A stretch of 64,000 bases of DNA from Trileptium ribeirensis (Eukaryota > Nematoda > Enoplea > Enoplida > Thoracostomopsidae): assembly GCA_030248225.1 (NCBI GenBank), contig JASANE010017652.1, forward strand, positions 1-64,000, given 5' to 3'. The position numbers and the translations under genes were made by a program. The stretch's first letter is position 1. Every line of letters starts with the position of its first letter. Positions 13,301 to 28,300 of this stretch are shown one piece after another. A model generated the notes under the pieces. The model was not told the DNA's origin, ran no database searches, and saw only the letters and a program-made list of their open reading frames with translations.

Positions 13301-16300
13301 ACTGTCCACAACACGCACCGAAACACTTCGTATAACTCCTGTTTTGCCTTGAAGACTTTCATCCTCGTGTGTTTCCTTGATTCTGACTTCGATATCTGTG
13401 GTAGTCCAATCGTAAGTATTTCCTTCGACTGAAATAAAACAATCACTGTTGAATTTCAATAGATATGAAGGAAATATTGACATGCAAGCAATAGAAGAGA
13501 TTCGAAAATAAATGGAGGGAAGCGCTAAAATAATATGCACCACAACGTTTAAAAGAAAGAATTTTGCTGTCAACATTTGAGTGATGTGTTTTGTGGAATG
13601 AGCAAACCAAGAATATTTCGACATTACATCCGAGATAGCAAGTTGGATATGCCTTCAAATTTGAAATATAGCCAATATATACTGAAACATGTGACTGTAA
13701 CATTTGATTTGCAATAAATGGATTGCGGCACTCACACCACCGTAAAATATATACTCTTGTGCAGATAAAATTATATACTCATGTGCAAATCGCCAAACGA
13801 TATTGATTCATAACAGATTTATAATAACCGATAAGTCGAATAAATGATTGAGATATAACAAATACTAACAATGATAACCAGTAATACCTTAAAGTTTCTT
13901 AGAAAATATGTTTTAAATTCATTTTATCATACTTTTCATGTCAGATAGTGCCAATTTCTACAAAAAATGAAAATGGTAACTATGATTTCAGATACCTGGC
14001 GAACTTCAGATACAGATAACGACGTTAATGTTCTTTGTTGCTGATATCAGCGTAAAAAATATACAGCTCTACATACTGCCAGTGCTAGCCTACTTCATAA
14101 CTGTTTTGTAATATAATCGTATTTTGCCACGGTTATTAGGTTTCTGAGATCGAAACTCAGCTCTGACCACTAATAAGGTAGAGGCTGTAACAAGGGATCA
14201 AGCCCATGACTATTCCAAGTAAATTTTTCAACAAAAAATGGATAGAATGAGCAAAAATTGGGTGATATCTTAGAAAAATTGAAAAAAAAATTTAAAACAA
14301 ATTGACAAAAATGGCGCATTACTGGCATCGCAATGGAAATAAAAATTGTAGTGGTCAAAACAAAAATTTTAAAGGTCAAGATGGCAAGTGTATATCTTAG
14401 GGATTACACGTGGTCAATGAAGGGTTACTCTCCTTGAAACTCAGTGTTAGATGCAAACTTCACAAGCACAACAAAATGCTAAAGCGTAAATATCCTTGAA
14501 ATGACACCACTTTGCCACTGTTGCTAATGTACAGACATAAAACCGAAAATATGATATAAATATTCCGAAACTGAAGTTAACCCACTAACAGTATGAAAAA
14601 ATGAACTCTAAATTTGCATTGTGCGCAGGTGGCAGAAACTTTTTGTCAGTAATAGATGCCCGTTCTGTAAAAGTTACCTAATACTAATTATTTTTGTCAC
14701 CTACCCATTGGAGACGGTCCAGCGGAGCCAACCATTGGGCTATATCCAGTTGGCGATGGTCCAACGCCAAAACCAGGAGACGGTGCATAAGCTCCACCAG
14801 GACTAGGAGATACGTAGCTGCCAGTAGAACCTGCAAAATACGTAACACACAAATAATGCCAATACCAACAGGAGTTTTTGCTAATGCTGGTTACCTAAAA
14901 CTGACCGGATATGAGTAAACTTAGTACTTGCTATATGTAATTTTTGGTTTGTTTCTACCGGATTGGCCAAGCTGTTCGTAACAAAATAACGTTGCCTAAA
15001 TACCATTGAACTCCCTATTTGTTTTCCAATTATTATAATTCAGTACAAAATCATCATGCTCAGAAACATTGGGATCACTGATGCTTCTTAAGATTTACAG
15101 CAAAAAATATGTAAATTATATTATTTCCATTTCAGTGCGAAAAAAACTACACTATGTTAATGGGCACTTTGGTGTGACCGAACATACTTTCCAATAGTCA
15201 TCTACCATAAGACTACGTCAGCGAATGTTCTAAATGAAGCTGGGGCTCAGATATCTTGCGGCCGGCAAATGAACTACTGGTAACTGAAGTTTCCTTGATG
15301 TATTTCAATCAAGCACGGTTACAAAAACAATTCATTTTACAAAACGAAATTTTTTAGTTTGTAGCGACACACGAAGTTGAATAGGAAGTTCCAGTCTGCT
15401 GTGCCAAAAATGCTGGTGTGTGCATACCGCCACCCTTTCTTAATTTAGCATCCCTTATTTTCAAAAACACTATACAGTAACCAGAAGTAACCGGAATTCC
15501 GGTTCCGGCGAAAATCGTGTTACGGTTCCGGCAAAGGCCGATTTAGAAAGTTTGTTTCAAATTTTCTACATTTTCGCTTAATCTGTGGTCCAAACATATG
15601 TAATATTATATACAATAATTAAGTTTCAGTACAACCAAGCAAAAGAAAAGATTAGCTCAGCAATTTGCCACGTGAAACGTAAGTAGCGCACATAATTTCA
15701 GCAGGAATTTTTCATCTTAGCCTGCAGGAGTTTGTTAACAAAACAAAGCCAGGTCGATGTTTGTAGCACCTATTTTAAGCATTCAGAAGTCTCCGGTTTA
15801 TGCTCGAATTAAACCGGTCCAACTCGGTAACAGTCTATCGATTACGTAGAAGCTTAGCGTAAGCTTGGCTAACATAAATTGCGTCAAGCACCAGCCAGTG
15901 CGCGTGCAAACTTTGTTTAGTCTACATTGAAGCAAGGTAACCTTATCTGCAACGCAGCCAGAAACAGCGTTCTTGGCAATGAACTGTGTTTACTGAAACT
16001 GTGCAAGCTGTATCACAGTTTGTCTCATTTACAGCATTCTAATTAAAAACTTATCATCACGATCATGTAACTGATGGGCTCAGATTGCCCAACGATAGAC
16101 AAATCAGTGTCTCTGACCAGCAATAAGAAAATAACCTTCTATTATTTTCTCTTAGAACCATATAAACCAATAATTTCAAGTTTCGCACAGAACAACATGT
16201 AATAAACGTTTGTGTAGCAAAGGGAGGCGACTGGAGACGAAGCAAAAGTGTATATGCTGCGATCCATGCGTTGCAAGCACGCTTAGTTTGACGAAGCATA

Positions 16301-19300
16301 CACAAGTGTCTCTAATGGAACATTTTTTGCTCTGGGTATCCAAAAAACCGGCATATTGATCGAATAAACATAATTAGATACCTCAGTCTCTTTAAAGTTT
16401 CAGAAAAGCAATAATGCCATCGCAATACATTAACTTTAGTGTAAAAGTTATAACATTATAAATCCAATGTACCTTCATTTCTTCCTTCATCTGTTTTACT
16501 TAAATAAGTTTCGAAGACCGGGTTCCGGATCCGGTTTAAATGGACGGTTCCGTACTGGTTATTCCCTGATAGTAACTTTATCAACATACAAACGCTTCAG
16601 ACTAGGACCGTAGCCATATAATCGTCAATACTGCAGCAGTTTCGACACTTTCAGTACAGTTCAAAGTCGTAGCAACGTCGATAATGTCTTTATAACAAAC
16701 AATGTTTGTTTTTTAATGTTTTCATTTTTAGTATCCGCACTTTGTTAGGGTTTTCAAAAAATAAACATGTTTGACAATAATCACCAGAGCAGATATTGTA
16801 GATCATTACCCAGCTTTCTATTAATCATCGTTCCATTAACTCCTTAAATATATGCATGGCTAATGAATAAGAATTTACATTTTCAATACTATGAAAGTAG
16901 TTAACATAATAAGCAAATGGAACTTTGTATTTTGCGTATAGAAGATTAAATAATGTCTCAATAAATCGTATGTCAAGCTTGTTTGTCGAATATTGCATAT
17001 GACTTTTGTTCTATGCCAGAAACCGTTCTGTAACGCTGTTCGTAGCATAGAAATCTGCTACCAACAATCTTATGTTCTGAAAATTAGCGCTTAATGAAAT
17101 AAATTTGACATTCATAACAAAATACAAACTAAGAACAACACAAACTTACCATACATTCCGGTACCACTTCCTGGACTCGGCGCAACATAGCCAACACCAC
17201 TGCCAGCAGGGCTTGGCGTCGGTTGTCCACCAGACATGCTACTCGTGCTTCCGTATGGACTAGGTACGTAGTCTGAGTACATTCCCGGTGTTTGTGGAGC
17301 GTACATCATCGACGACGATGCCGAGCCCGGACCACCCATGCCACCAGCACCAAGCGGGGTTTCACTGGACATGCCAGAACTGACCGTTGACGATCCAGGC
17401 GCAAGCTCATACGATGCCATAGCCCCAGACGGTGTACCAGCGACTCCTCCTGTTACGATAGATGAAGCTGAACCGGGCTGTTCGTCGTAGTTAAATTCTT
17501 CGTACGGTGACTGCCTAAAAACTTTCAATGTCTTAAAAAAATATGGCCTTATCAATTATTGTGCTACGATGCCGCAAAATTTAGTACACCTAAAAATACG
17601 ACAGCCCCAATCATCATTAAGTCAACCACACATACATATTATTAAACAGGTCATTTACGATGATGTTGCTTTGTTGTGCAGATAATTGTAGGTACCGCTC
17701 CACCTGAATAGATAACACACCTACTTTAAAAATAGCTCGTTGCGAAAGAACCGAATATTTTCTGACAATAAGAAGCATGACACATAAAGTAAAAAATAGT
17801 GGATTCCAATTAAAGAGGATTTTTCTGATACGATGAACTATGTCTAAAAAGATTACCGTGCCGGCGTGTTGGTAATATTCGGGTCCCAGGCACTGGCTCG
17901 TCCAGGTGTTCCTTCCTGTTGCGGTGTCATGCTGCCATAATAAGGCGTACGACTACCTATAAGTAACAATATAACCATTACAATATATATCTGGGCTCTC
18001 CAAATTGGTGGAGCCCCCTGGTTCAGAACATGTGCCCCCGGTTCATGCCCCCTGGCAAAATTTTCAGCGAATAGGGAGCCCAGTATATTATAACATACGA
18101 CATTATAATATAATACAACATTATGTTGTATTAAGAAAAGGAAGAAATCGGCGACACAAACCATCATACACAATATACAGACTTTATTGAACACTCATTC
18201 ATAACGTATTAAAATTAGTAACTCGCAAAACGAGGCGAAACAGAGCAACTGCGGCTATTCTGCGCCTATTGACGATTTTGTCGTTCCAAATTCAAGTTCC
18301 TAACGCGCTTAAAGTCCCATTATAGCAATTATACATCGGCAATGCTGCAATGATAACGAGGCTACCATTGTAGTCTTATATGAAAACTAAAAACTCTTTA
18401 TATTTTCTTCTTAAATAACCAAAAAGAATAAATTTTTGAAATAGACAAACTGTCAATTAAAAAATCATAATCTGACATGCGATTTTACATAGTAGGGCCA
18501 CTAAAACTTACATTATTTGATGCATGCCACGTAAGTAAAATTACTGTTATTGTATTAAGCAACCTCGAAAACCTATAGACACGTTCTATTGAGATACATA
18601 CATACGTATTGCAAAAGTTGCGAAATTTGACAATTCTTGGTGCCAAAATTTTGCTCCGGCGCCTTATCGAAGAATCAACAGCAAAGTCACTATGGTGTTA
18701 GAACAACAAAATCAGCTTGTTTATGGATTCTATAATCCCATAGTTCACCCCAACAAGCAACAAACTGGCTTTATAAATTTTTTCAAATCGTCAATTTTTA
18801 GGGTTTTTAAGCTTTGGCACATAGCTAGAAAACGGTGGCTCAGATGAACAAGATTAACAATAAGAAAGTTGTAGCTGTCGATGAGAGCTTTTAGCTGCGA
18901 ACCCTCCTTTTTGAGGAAGATATCTATTGGTCGCGAAATATAGATACGCGGACGACCAAATTTCACAATAATGTGACCCATGACCCTTTTAACCTGAAAG
19001 ATGTGGTCGGCGACTTTGGCATGTAATGAAAGGACACAAATAGATTAAATTTGTGATCAAATAAAAAATGGTGAAGTTCCATTCGATGATGAGTTATGAT
19101 CTAGACCACAGGTCCAACTCGGTAACGGTCTATGGATTACGTAGAAGCTTAGCGTAAGCTTGGCTAATTTTTTTACGATTATTGGTGCTCGCATAGTTAT
19201 AGCTGAAAACTCCGACGGCTTCGCTCGCTCCGTCCGTTTCAATTATGTTAAATATTGTCATTGTAATTTTCTGTCGGTTTAACAATTGTTGAGTTTACAC

Positions 19301-22300
19301 GGGAACCGAAAATGGAGCTGATTTTCTACAGTATTAGAAACAACGACGCGTGGATAAGGGATCGGTGGTTTGTTTTGATGAAGTGGTAAGGCCGAAATCT
19401 CATCTCTGTCGTAACATCTTATACGGTGCAACATTAGAACACAGTGAAGCGTGACACTCTTCCTTTATACAGTCTTAATGCTTTATACAACAAAATGCTT
19501 TAACTCTGTAAAATTTGCTAGTAGAAAGCAAAATCGGAGCCCTGGGAATGTGTCATACTCTCCGGGTAGAAAACCACACAGAAAAGTGTTCAAATTACTC
19601 ATAAAATGGAAAATATTTATAAGCACGACCCTATCCACATTTTTAAATCGCGTGGATAAGGGATCGGTGGTTTGTTTTGATGAAGTGGTAAGGCCGAAAT
19701 CTCATCTCTGTCGTAACATCTTATACGGTGCAACATTAGAGCACAGTGAAGCGTGACACTCTTCCTTTATATAGTCTTGATGCTTTATACAACAAAATGC
19801 TTTAACTCTGTAAAATTTGCTAGTAGAAAGCAAAATCGGAGCCCTGGGAATGTGTCATACTCACCGGGTAGAAAACCACACAGAAAAGTGTTCAAATTAC
19901 TCATAAAATGGAAAATATTTATAAGCACGACCCTATGCACATTTTTAAATTGAGCGAAAATGCGACCAACACGATCGATAATACTTACTGTGCCATGAAA
20001 CCAACATTAAAATCAAAACTAGAATGACATACCGTCATGCATTGGCGTTTGCGAACCGTACATTGGAGTGCTTGGAGTCCGAGTGGGAGTATGACCGAAC
20101 GGTGTTGCGCTGCCGTCAGCTCGTGGAGTTTTGTCATACAACGATAAGCTTCCACTGCCCGCCGGCGCGCTAAAATTCATAAATTTGAGATTTAATGGGC
20201 CTTAAAACATGCGCATGACATCAAAAATGTGCCGACGTATGACTTCGTGTATACCAACTTGGTAGCAATTTGCAGTCTCTATTAACGAAATTAAAATAAC
20301 AAATATAAGAAACCAAACTAATATTGGTCGTGAAACAGTGCTACAATTGGGGTACAAATTTAAATGACAATAGAGTTAAACATCTATGCAATGAATCAAC
20401 TGCGCAAGATACTCAAATAAGAAATAATATAAAAGTTAAAAACACCAAAACATGATTTTACTTGTAACATGTCAAAGAAAAACTGGCTGCGTCAAAATTT
20501 CGATTAAAACCTAGGCCAAATTACTCCTACACATGTTTAAAACGCAGCCAATAATAGTACTGCTGGCTTTAATAAGTGACACAACAAATCTATTCACTAA
20601 TATGAACAGTAATACTTTGCAAGTGCCAAGCGACTTCGGTCAACAGAAATCGTTTGACAAACTGTGTGCAGTTCAACCCGCGCGGTTTGATCCGTTGCGT
20701 CTTTTACTACGCCAAAATAACCTAAATATATAATTTGCAACAATCCATAAGCTGCTATAAAACGCTTATAGTGAATGGGAAATATCATTATATAATATAT
20801 TGATTGATGTGCCAATTTGTTAGATAAAAAGATCCGCTGATTTCACGTAAACAACACATCCAACACCAACTTTCGCATTTAAAATTATGACATTCACACA
20901 AGTGAAAAATTCCAGCACAAAATGGTATCCTCCAAAATTGTGCACACACCAGTTTTCAACACACTAGAGATATTAATATATCCGATACTAACTACAAGAT
21001 ACACCGATTTCAAGTCACTAGACTTCAAATGCACAAAACTGTTCAGCTACTGTGGGAGAAATGGGACAGCATCACAAGTTAGAATGAAGCGATAATGTGT
21101 TCTATTAACGTTCTCAGAGTATAATATTGAAGACGGAATTGTGCAACAAACCCGTTAGCCGATTAGCAAAAACAGATCACGCCTCATAAGAATAGTATAG
21201 CTACAACAGGCTATTAAGTCATTTGCATTCAAAATGGGAAACGCTATTCTGTAGCATAATCAACATTAAATCGTCAATATATAGAAGCCGCGAAACACCG
21301 TGAAACTTTAAGGCACAGTGATTTAAAAGTAATTCTAATCAGTATGAAATTTCACATCAACATTGTTTTCTTACGATACAGCGTTAACACAGATGCGTTA
21401 ATACAGGATTCCCGACGCAAATATAAGAGCCCCAAACAAGTTACGCAGTGCTACTTCTCAAGGCTAGCTATTGTACAGTATGTAATGGATTACAAATTGT
21501 ATATTATATACACAAATAGAAATTCCGATAGTGTCACATCAGTTGAATTTCGACGTCAAACCTTTTGGTACTGGGACCAATCAAAAAACAATATGCGTAT
21601 AACGATAATTTCAAATGATCGCAACCCGGCGCTGCGAATTGGATCCCACTGTAATGCCATCGTATTCCGCACGCTTGAAAGCCTATATAACAATGCTTCG
21701 ACGCTCGCATACCCGCAATAACATTCCGCAAAAGCAAAAAGCTCTTCTGCGAGAATAGGTCGGCAGACCCTAAAACACTCAACAACCCCTGAAAGACGTC
21801 GTACAGCAACCATGTGGCTCCAACGGTAGTATTGTTGTATCAAGCGTGCTCAAAAACTATATAAGAATGGCGTGACGCCTATACCCCGCAATAACATCAC
21901 AATGCAAAAATTATGTTACATGAAAATAGATCGAGATGCATTCGGACCCTTGGCGGCTCAGTGAGTCGCCTTACAAAATGTGATGTACATCAAGATTCTA
22001 GCTCTTATGATGATCTGATTTCTTAAGGAGTTTTCCGCTTTTAGCGATGCCTCTATCTCGAGAGATTGCGAAAACAAACACTCGAGAGATCGTGAAAACA
22101 AATACATGGATGGCCGAATTTCACAGACCCCTTTTGACCCGGATGACGTGGTCGGCAGGTTTATAGTCTAATCAACATACGCAAATATACTGAATTTGAA
22201 ATCAAATAAAAAATTGTGAAGATGCATCCATTCGATGACGAATTATAATCCTTTTATACGATTTTTACAGCTGTAAAGCTACAGTAGCTTCAATTATTAC

Positions 22301-25300
22301 AGACAAGCCACCTATAGTCACACGTACTGTAAAACAGTGAGCTCAATCATTACCAGATTACCAGATTTCAGGCAACAAAATTCAAAGTAATTCCAGTGCA
22401 TAATGTGTTATTTAAAAAAGTGAACGCAGATTATTCTTGCTAATCCACTGTTACTTAGTTCAGAAACTAAAAGTGCCATTTTCCGAATTAATACCGTTTT
22501 GCATAACCTATGGGAAACCAATCCATAATCAACTATGTGTAAAACTAGTATCTTATCTCATCGTCAAGATGGCGAATTCTGAGTGTTGAGCATGTAATTT
22601 TAGTCAGCCATCGACCCAACCCTGCAGCGCAAAATAATGTCAATGGCTGCATAGTATATGAAGATAGAGGATAAATTACGACGAATGACTCCTGCTTAGC
22701 TCGAGCATTTACAGAGATATTACCGTTTCAGTGTATTTTGGGTCTCATGAGCCCATTTCAATAGCTCCCTTTTACTCCATCCTGCATATTACAACTACAT
22801 CCTTTATATAAATTCATATAAAACTTTGCTTGCTCTACAAAATGAGCATAACTTTTCTCACGTATTTAACGAGATGCAACCCGCTTTGTTTTATCGGGCC
22901 AATTCGCAACCCTATACATAAGGTTTCCATCAATCCGGTTTTGCGGTGAAGGTATCTGAATCGTGCTTCGCGTGGATCAAATAGAGCTTTCAACCTTTCA
23001 AATGAACCATTACGCAAATGCATCTGACAATACAGCTATAAGAATATTCTTCAATGCGCTCGTTTCGGTCATTACACTCAGAATTCAATAATATCGTTCC
23101 CTGAATTGTGTTAAGTTGTTTACTAGCACACTTGGGAATTATAATGTATCCTACCCGACCGTCTTCTTGCGTGTTGTAGTTCTGTGTGTACGCGGAAAAC
23201 AAGTAATGCACCTACGACATTAAAGCATAATATAAAAAGAATGGTTATTTTTAATTTGTATGATTGATATATTGCTAAAACATTCACAAACAGGTACAGT
23301 ATTACCACCTGCGCGTAAAAAAGAAAGCACAAACAAAAACAAACCCTTCATTGGTCCTTGTATAATACGAACCGACCGGCCAATCAGCGACGTATCTCTT
23401 CGCACGCGACTACGATTAAAGCCGAGAGACGCGGCAATATGTGGCGAAGAAGATGACGGCGTTCCAGCCTTGCTTCCAGTGTCGCTTCCTGAACCACGGC
23501 TGGGATGTGAAGGGCTAGACAGATTTGGACTTTGAAGAAATGGTGTCAGACCACCGTGACCTAAAATTAACAGGACTACTGTGCAAATGAATTTATTATA
23601 CAACCGGCTTACATACACATCATGTTACAATAACTATTACTAGTCGGTAGTGGAACTACATTTGTGAGCGGAGCTTGGGCTGTGGCATTACGAATGTACT
23701 CAATTATATGTTCTTGTAACTACATTTCATAGGGCATAGGGCTTTATCACTGGTAAAAATATTATATTTGAATTCTTCGACCCAAAAACCCTATAATGGT
23801 TTGATCGAAACGATTCTATTTCAATAAATAACACAAATATTGCAAAATTCTCTATTTTAGCTGCATAAGCTTAACTAATTAGCTAATTACTAATTAACCA
23901 CTCAAAATTTTTTAATCCCAAATATCAGGTGCACACTCTGACATGATAGGCTTTCAAACAAAAAAAGTTTTTTTAAAGTCGGTCCAGTGGTTCTTGAGAT
24001 CCGTCGGACCGAACGAACGAACTAACGAACGGACGGACATCGACCTTTTTACTCCCAGACAGAAAATAAAAACGCTTCGCTCCGCTCAGTTATATGGCTT
24101 CATAGAGACATTTTCGCATATTTTCTGAAGCCATTAATTTATTAACCATTTTAGCACTTTTTCGTTAAAAGCATTATTTTGAAAATATTTAGATTTCAAA
24201 GCCGGGGAGTCCCGGTTTAATAAAGAGAGCCCCACACGTTCATGCCCTCTGCAAAAATCTGCTGCCCACCAGTTCCCAAACAATGGTCCGTTCACTCCCG
24301 CTGGCAAAATTTTCAGCGAAAGGAGAAGGCTTATATTTGAATCCATGGGCTCATTCAAAAACAGTTTTGTGCCAACCGTCAAAGTAAATATTGATAATAG
24401 CGTCATACTATTAAAAGTTATAAGCTGAAATAAATTTAGAAAATATGTCCAAAAGCAATGATATAGCTTGAGTGGTTGCTGATTTCCGTTTTCGTGCATT
24501 TTAGGTTTTGGTCCTACTTAAGAACGTGTTTTACCAAAATTCCCACATCTTAAAAACAGGCCAGCAAGACAGTATAGAGGCTTATTTGCTCTGCAAAACT
24601 AGTCCAATTCGACTCAGATATCTACACCGAATGTCGAGATACAATAACGTGACTTTTTAATCCACTCGGAACCCGACTCAAGGCCAGTGCTACCCCAAGT
24701 TTTCACCTGCCGATTTCCCATTTTCCCGCTTTACGCACCATTTTTAATGTTTACCTTGTAAAGGTCCCAAAAATGCTAAAATTATAGAGCTTCCTAGTCG
24801 TCAGCGTACAACTAAATTGAAAATATTCCAAAATTTGTTCATGGTTGAAAAATTTATAGCAAAGTTTCAGTTCTCAATAAAATGATTTTTCATAAAGGTC
24901 CATTTTGATTTCTTAGTTGTAGAACTGGGGAAAAACAGAAATGTTGTCCAAATTTCCCGTTTTCTTAGCGAACTCCCGTTTTTGATATCCAATTTCCCGT
25001 TTTCTCCAATCTGACTGTCAACTTTCCTGTTTTCCTGGTTGTGGCAAACCTACATGTCATTTTAGCCCACATTTCCGGGGATGAAGTTAAAATCAAGCTT
25101 CGCGATCAACTGAAGATCACGAATAGAAATTTCGAGCTTTTAAATAAGCTATTACACAAATCCGCTCAACTAAAATTGGGTTATGCTTGTCACCTCATAA
25201 AACGACCCAATAAAGAATTTTGTCAGATATCAACACTATATGGTTAGTAAGATTTCTCCGCTTCATTCGTTTCATTCACTATACCCAAAATTCAATAAAC

Positions 25301-28300
25301 AGAAAAAAATTAAAACTACAATCGTTTCCTTTTTAAAAATTTCCATTATTTCAATATGAAGCTAGTATATGTAATTTGAACGTAATTTTAGTCATTTTAT
25401 AATTTTTGAACTATTAATATATGTGCATCCATATACCCGTGACAAAAGTAAAATAAAAACAATCCTGTATTTTTATCGTGAAATTTTAATTTTATAAATT
25501 TTTAATTAGACAAAAATGAAACCATTAACGTATGTCGACTAACAAAAGTTTTTGCTTGCAAAGATATAAACTACAAACATGCGGCCTCTTCCAAATGTCA
25601 ACGGAAATAGAGATGAAACTCAGTTAACAACTACTAAGCAGTCATCACCCAGAGGAAAACAATCGTGATGTGTGACCATTCGATGAATAACGTAGGATCA
25701 AAGGAGGAACCCCTAAATCATCGAAGGGAGTGATCGACTAAATCAGTCATGTCACGATCTTATATTAACCTCAAACTCACGAACATCACTTTTGTTATGC
25801 AACAAAAAAACTTTCATGCAAATCCATCCACCCAAAGATGACTTATGAGTTATAGCGATAGACAAAAATATTAGCGCCTTTACTGGAAACTCCGCTGGGT
25901 TTGTTCATCTCATTTCAACAATTTTTTATAGTACATACAAGTGCGAACAAAAATTTTAAATGTATATCAGTTTTTACCAGCAGCAGCAGATTGGTTCCGT
26001 CCACCCGCCAATAAGACATGTCGTGCTCGCGCCACAAATATTCCACCATTCTCTGCGTGAGTTCGCGAATAAATGAAAACATATGAACGATACAAATGTT
26101 TAATTTCGCCTTGTTTGCCCTAAAAACACTGTCAAATAGTTTTGCGAAAACCCGAAGTATTGAGTATAAATCAAACCATTATTAAAAATCTAGGCTAAGT
26201 GTTTCCAAAGTATACGATTGGTGCTGCATTAAGACCTTACGAAACTGTGTAGCTGCGTTTTTTATGTGCAATAACATCGCTGTGCTATTTATTAAACTCA
26301 AAATGGTAATAATGAGTGCTCACAGGAAGCTATAACCAAACTCACACAAAACATTGGGTGAGAAAATTTCTATATTAGTCGGTAAATGCTCGAAATGTAG
26401 AATCGGCTACGGATACTTTTTGTCAAATGCTTCCAAAACATTATATCGCTAAGGGAAAGTCAGGGATCCATGCATACTAAAACTTTATTTTCCATCAGTG
26501 TTTCTGTTGTTAAACATGTCAGCCAAGAGTTTCTAGTAGAGGTAAGCTCCCGCCACGGCTTGGTTCGGCTCTAGGGCCGAGCCCGCCATGTGTTAAGGGC
26601 CGAGCAGTCTCAGAGCCTAAGATATGTCTGGGAGAGTCCAGACGAGCCTAGTGTATATGGAAGGCTGTGGTCGGATCTTAAAAACTGGGTCATTTCACGC
26701 TACGATGATCTTTTGGTAGGGGGGGGGTTAAACTGTATATTTTGGCCAGTAGCACGTAAACTGGTAAAACTGCAGGGAACTGGTAAAAATATTATTTGCG
26801 CTAGGAAGCGTCATTAGTTAGCTAGCTCAAACAAAAAAATTTTTCGGCTTCACGCACGCCGTAAGAGGCTGGACATCCACATAAGTCCCAAATCGACAAA
26901 AATCGTAATGACTAATTTTACGACCTCTTTTTTCGGGTAGTGTCGTGGCTCCGAGTTCGAAGTTATGGCCCAAATTCTTTTCTATGCAGGATTAGTCAGG
27001 TCTACACAACATTTTTAATTGCACGATTTTCAAATCTACTCCAATCATGGAGAGTGACAGCTGTCGATATGGCATGAACCCCAGTTTTACCCCCCCCCGA
27101 CCAAATTCCTTTTTTGGTCATTGCTCGTTACTTATGCATGGTACATAAACGTTGTTACATATATCATACCTGTCCCCTGGGTGCCTTTTGAAAAAATATT
27201 AACCCAGGTGCTTGCTGTTACTTACCCCAGCGCTAGGGTCAAAAGGTCGATTTTAGCACATTTGATTACACCCCCCCCGACCGTTAGGGGTATGGTGGAG
27301 TCAGTAGAAGTCAATTAATTTGTCTGTTATGGTTCTTTCCAATCACGAAGCGAATGGTGAAACGACCTGAGCTCTATCTCGCGCCGACCTGTTGATCTCA
27401 GGCTTTTACCCACCCCCGACCACCACCAAAATGTGGAAAAATCGAACATACGATGTTATTTCGAGGAAATTTCACGCTTTTGGTTCAAAATACATTGTGG
27501 CAATACATTTGGACGACATATGTCGCAAAATTATTTTAAAAAAAAAATTCTAAATTTACTGCATCTTTGCATATTTGCTATCTTGGCAAGGAACTGTATT
27601 TTTTGAACTGTGCCAGCAGTATCACAGTTTGTCTCATTTATGCCATTCTGATTAGAAAGTTATCGTTATCATCTAACTGACGGGCACTGTTTGCCCAACA
27701 CTAGCCAACAGTGTCTCTGACCACTGATCAAAAAATTACCTTCTATTATTTTCTCTTAGAATCATATCAACCAATAATTTCAGGTTTCCTGCAGAACAAC
27801 ATGTAACAAACGTATGCGTAGTAAAGGAAGATGACTGGAGACAGGGCGAAAGTGTTTGGTCTACGCTCCATGCGTTGTAAGCATACTGAATTTGACGCAG
27901 TATACGAAAGGGCGTATAGTGGAAGACATTTTTGCTCTGTGTGTCCAAAAACCGACATATTGATCGATAAATAAAAATTATTAGCCTCCTCCGCAACTTT
28001 AAAGTTACAGAAAGGCAATAATGCCATCGCAATACATTAAGTTTCACATAAAGTTATTTTTAATACATTTTAAATCCACTATACCTTGATTTCTTCCTTC
28101 ATCTGTTTTACTATAATATAAGTTTCAAAGACCACGCTCCGGTTCCGGATCTAGTTTAAATGAACGGTTTCGGTTGCTGGTTCCGGTAAATTTCGATTCC
28201 GGTTATTCCCTGATACACATTTATATATTATTATGTATGTTTATGTATATTTAATTTGCACAACCATAAAATGACTCAAATAACGCTGGCTCATATAGTG

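Noticed and set aside
13280..13703. Longer open frames covering Spt5 exon 20
   Set aside because: Only 13319-13428 is exon; the rest is intron read-through.
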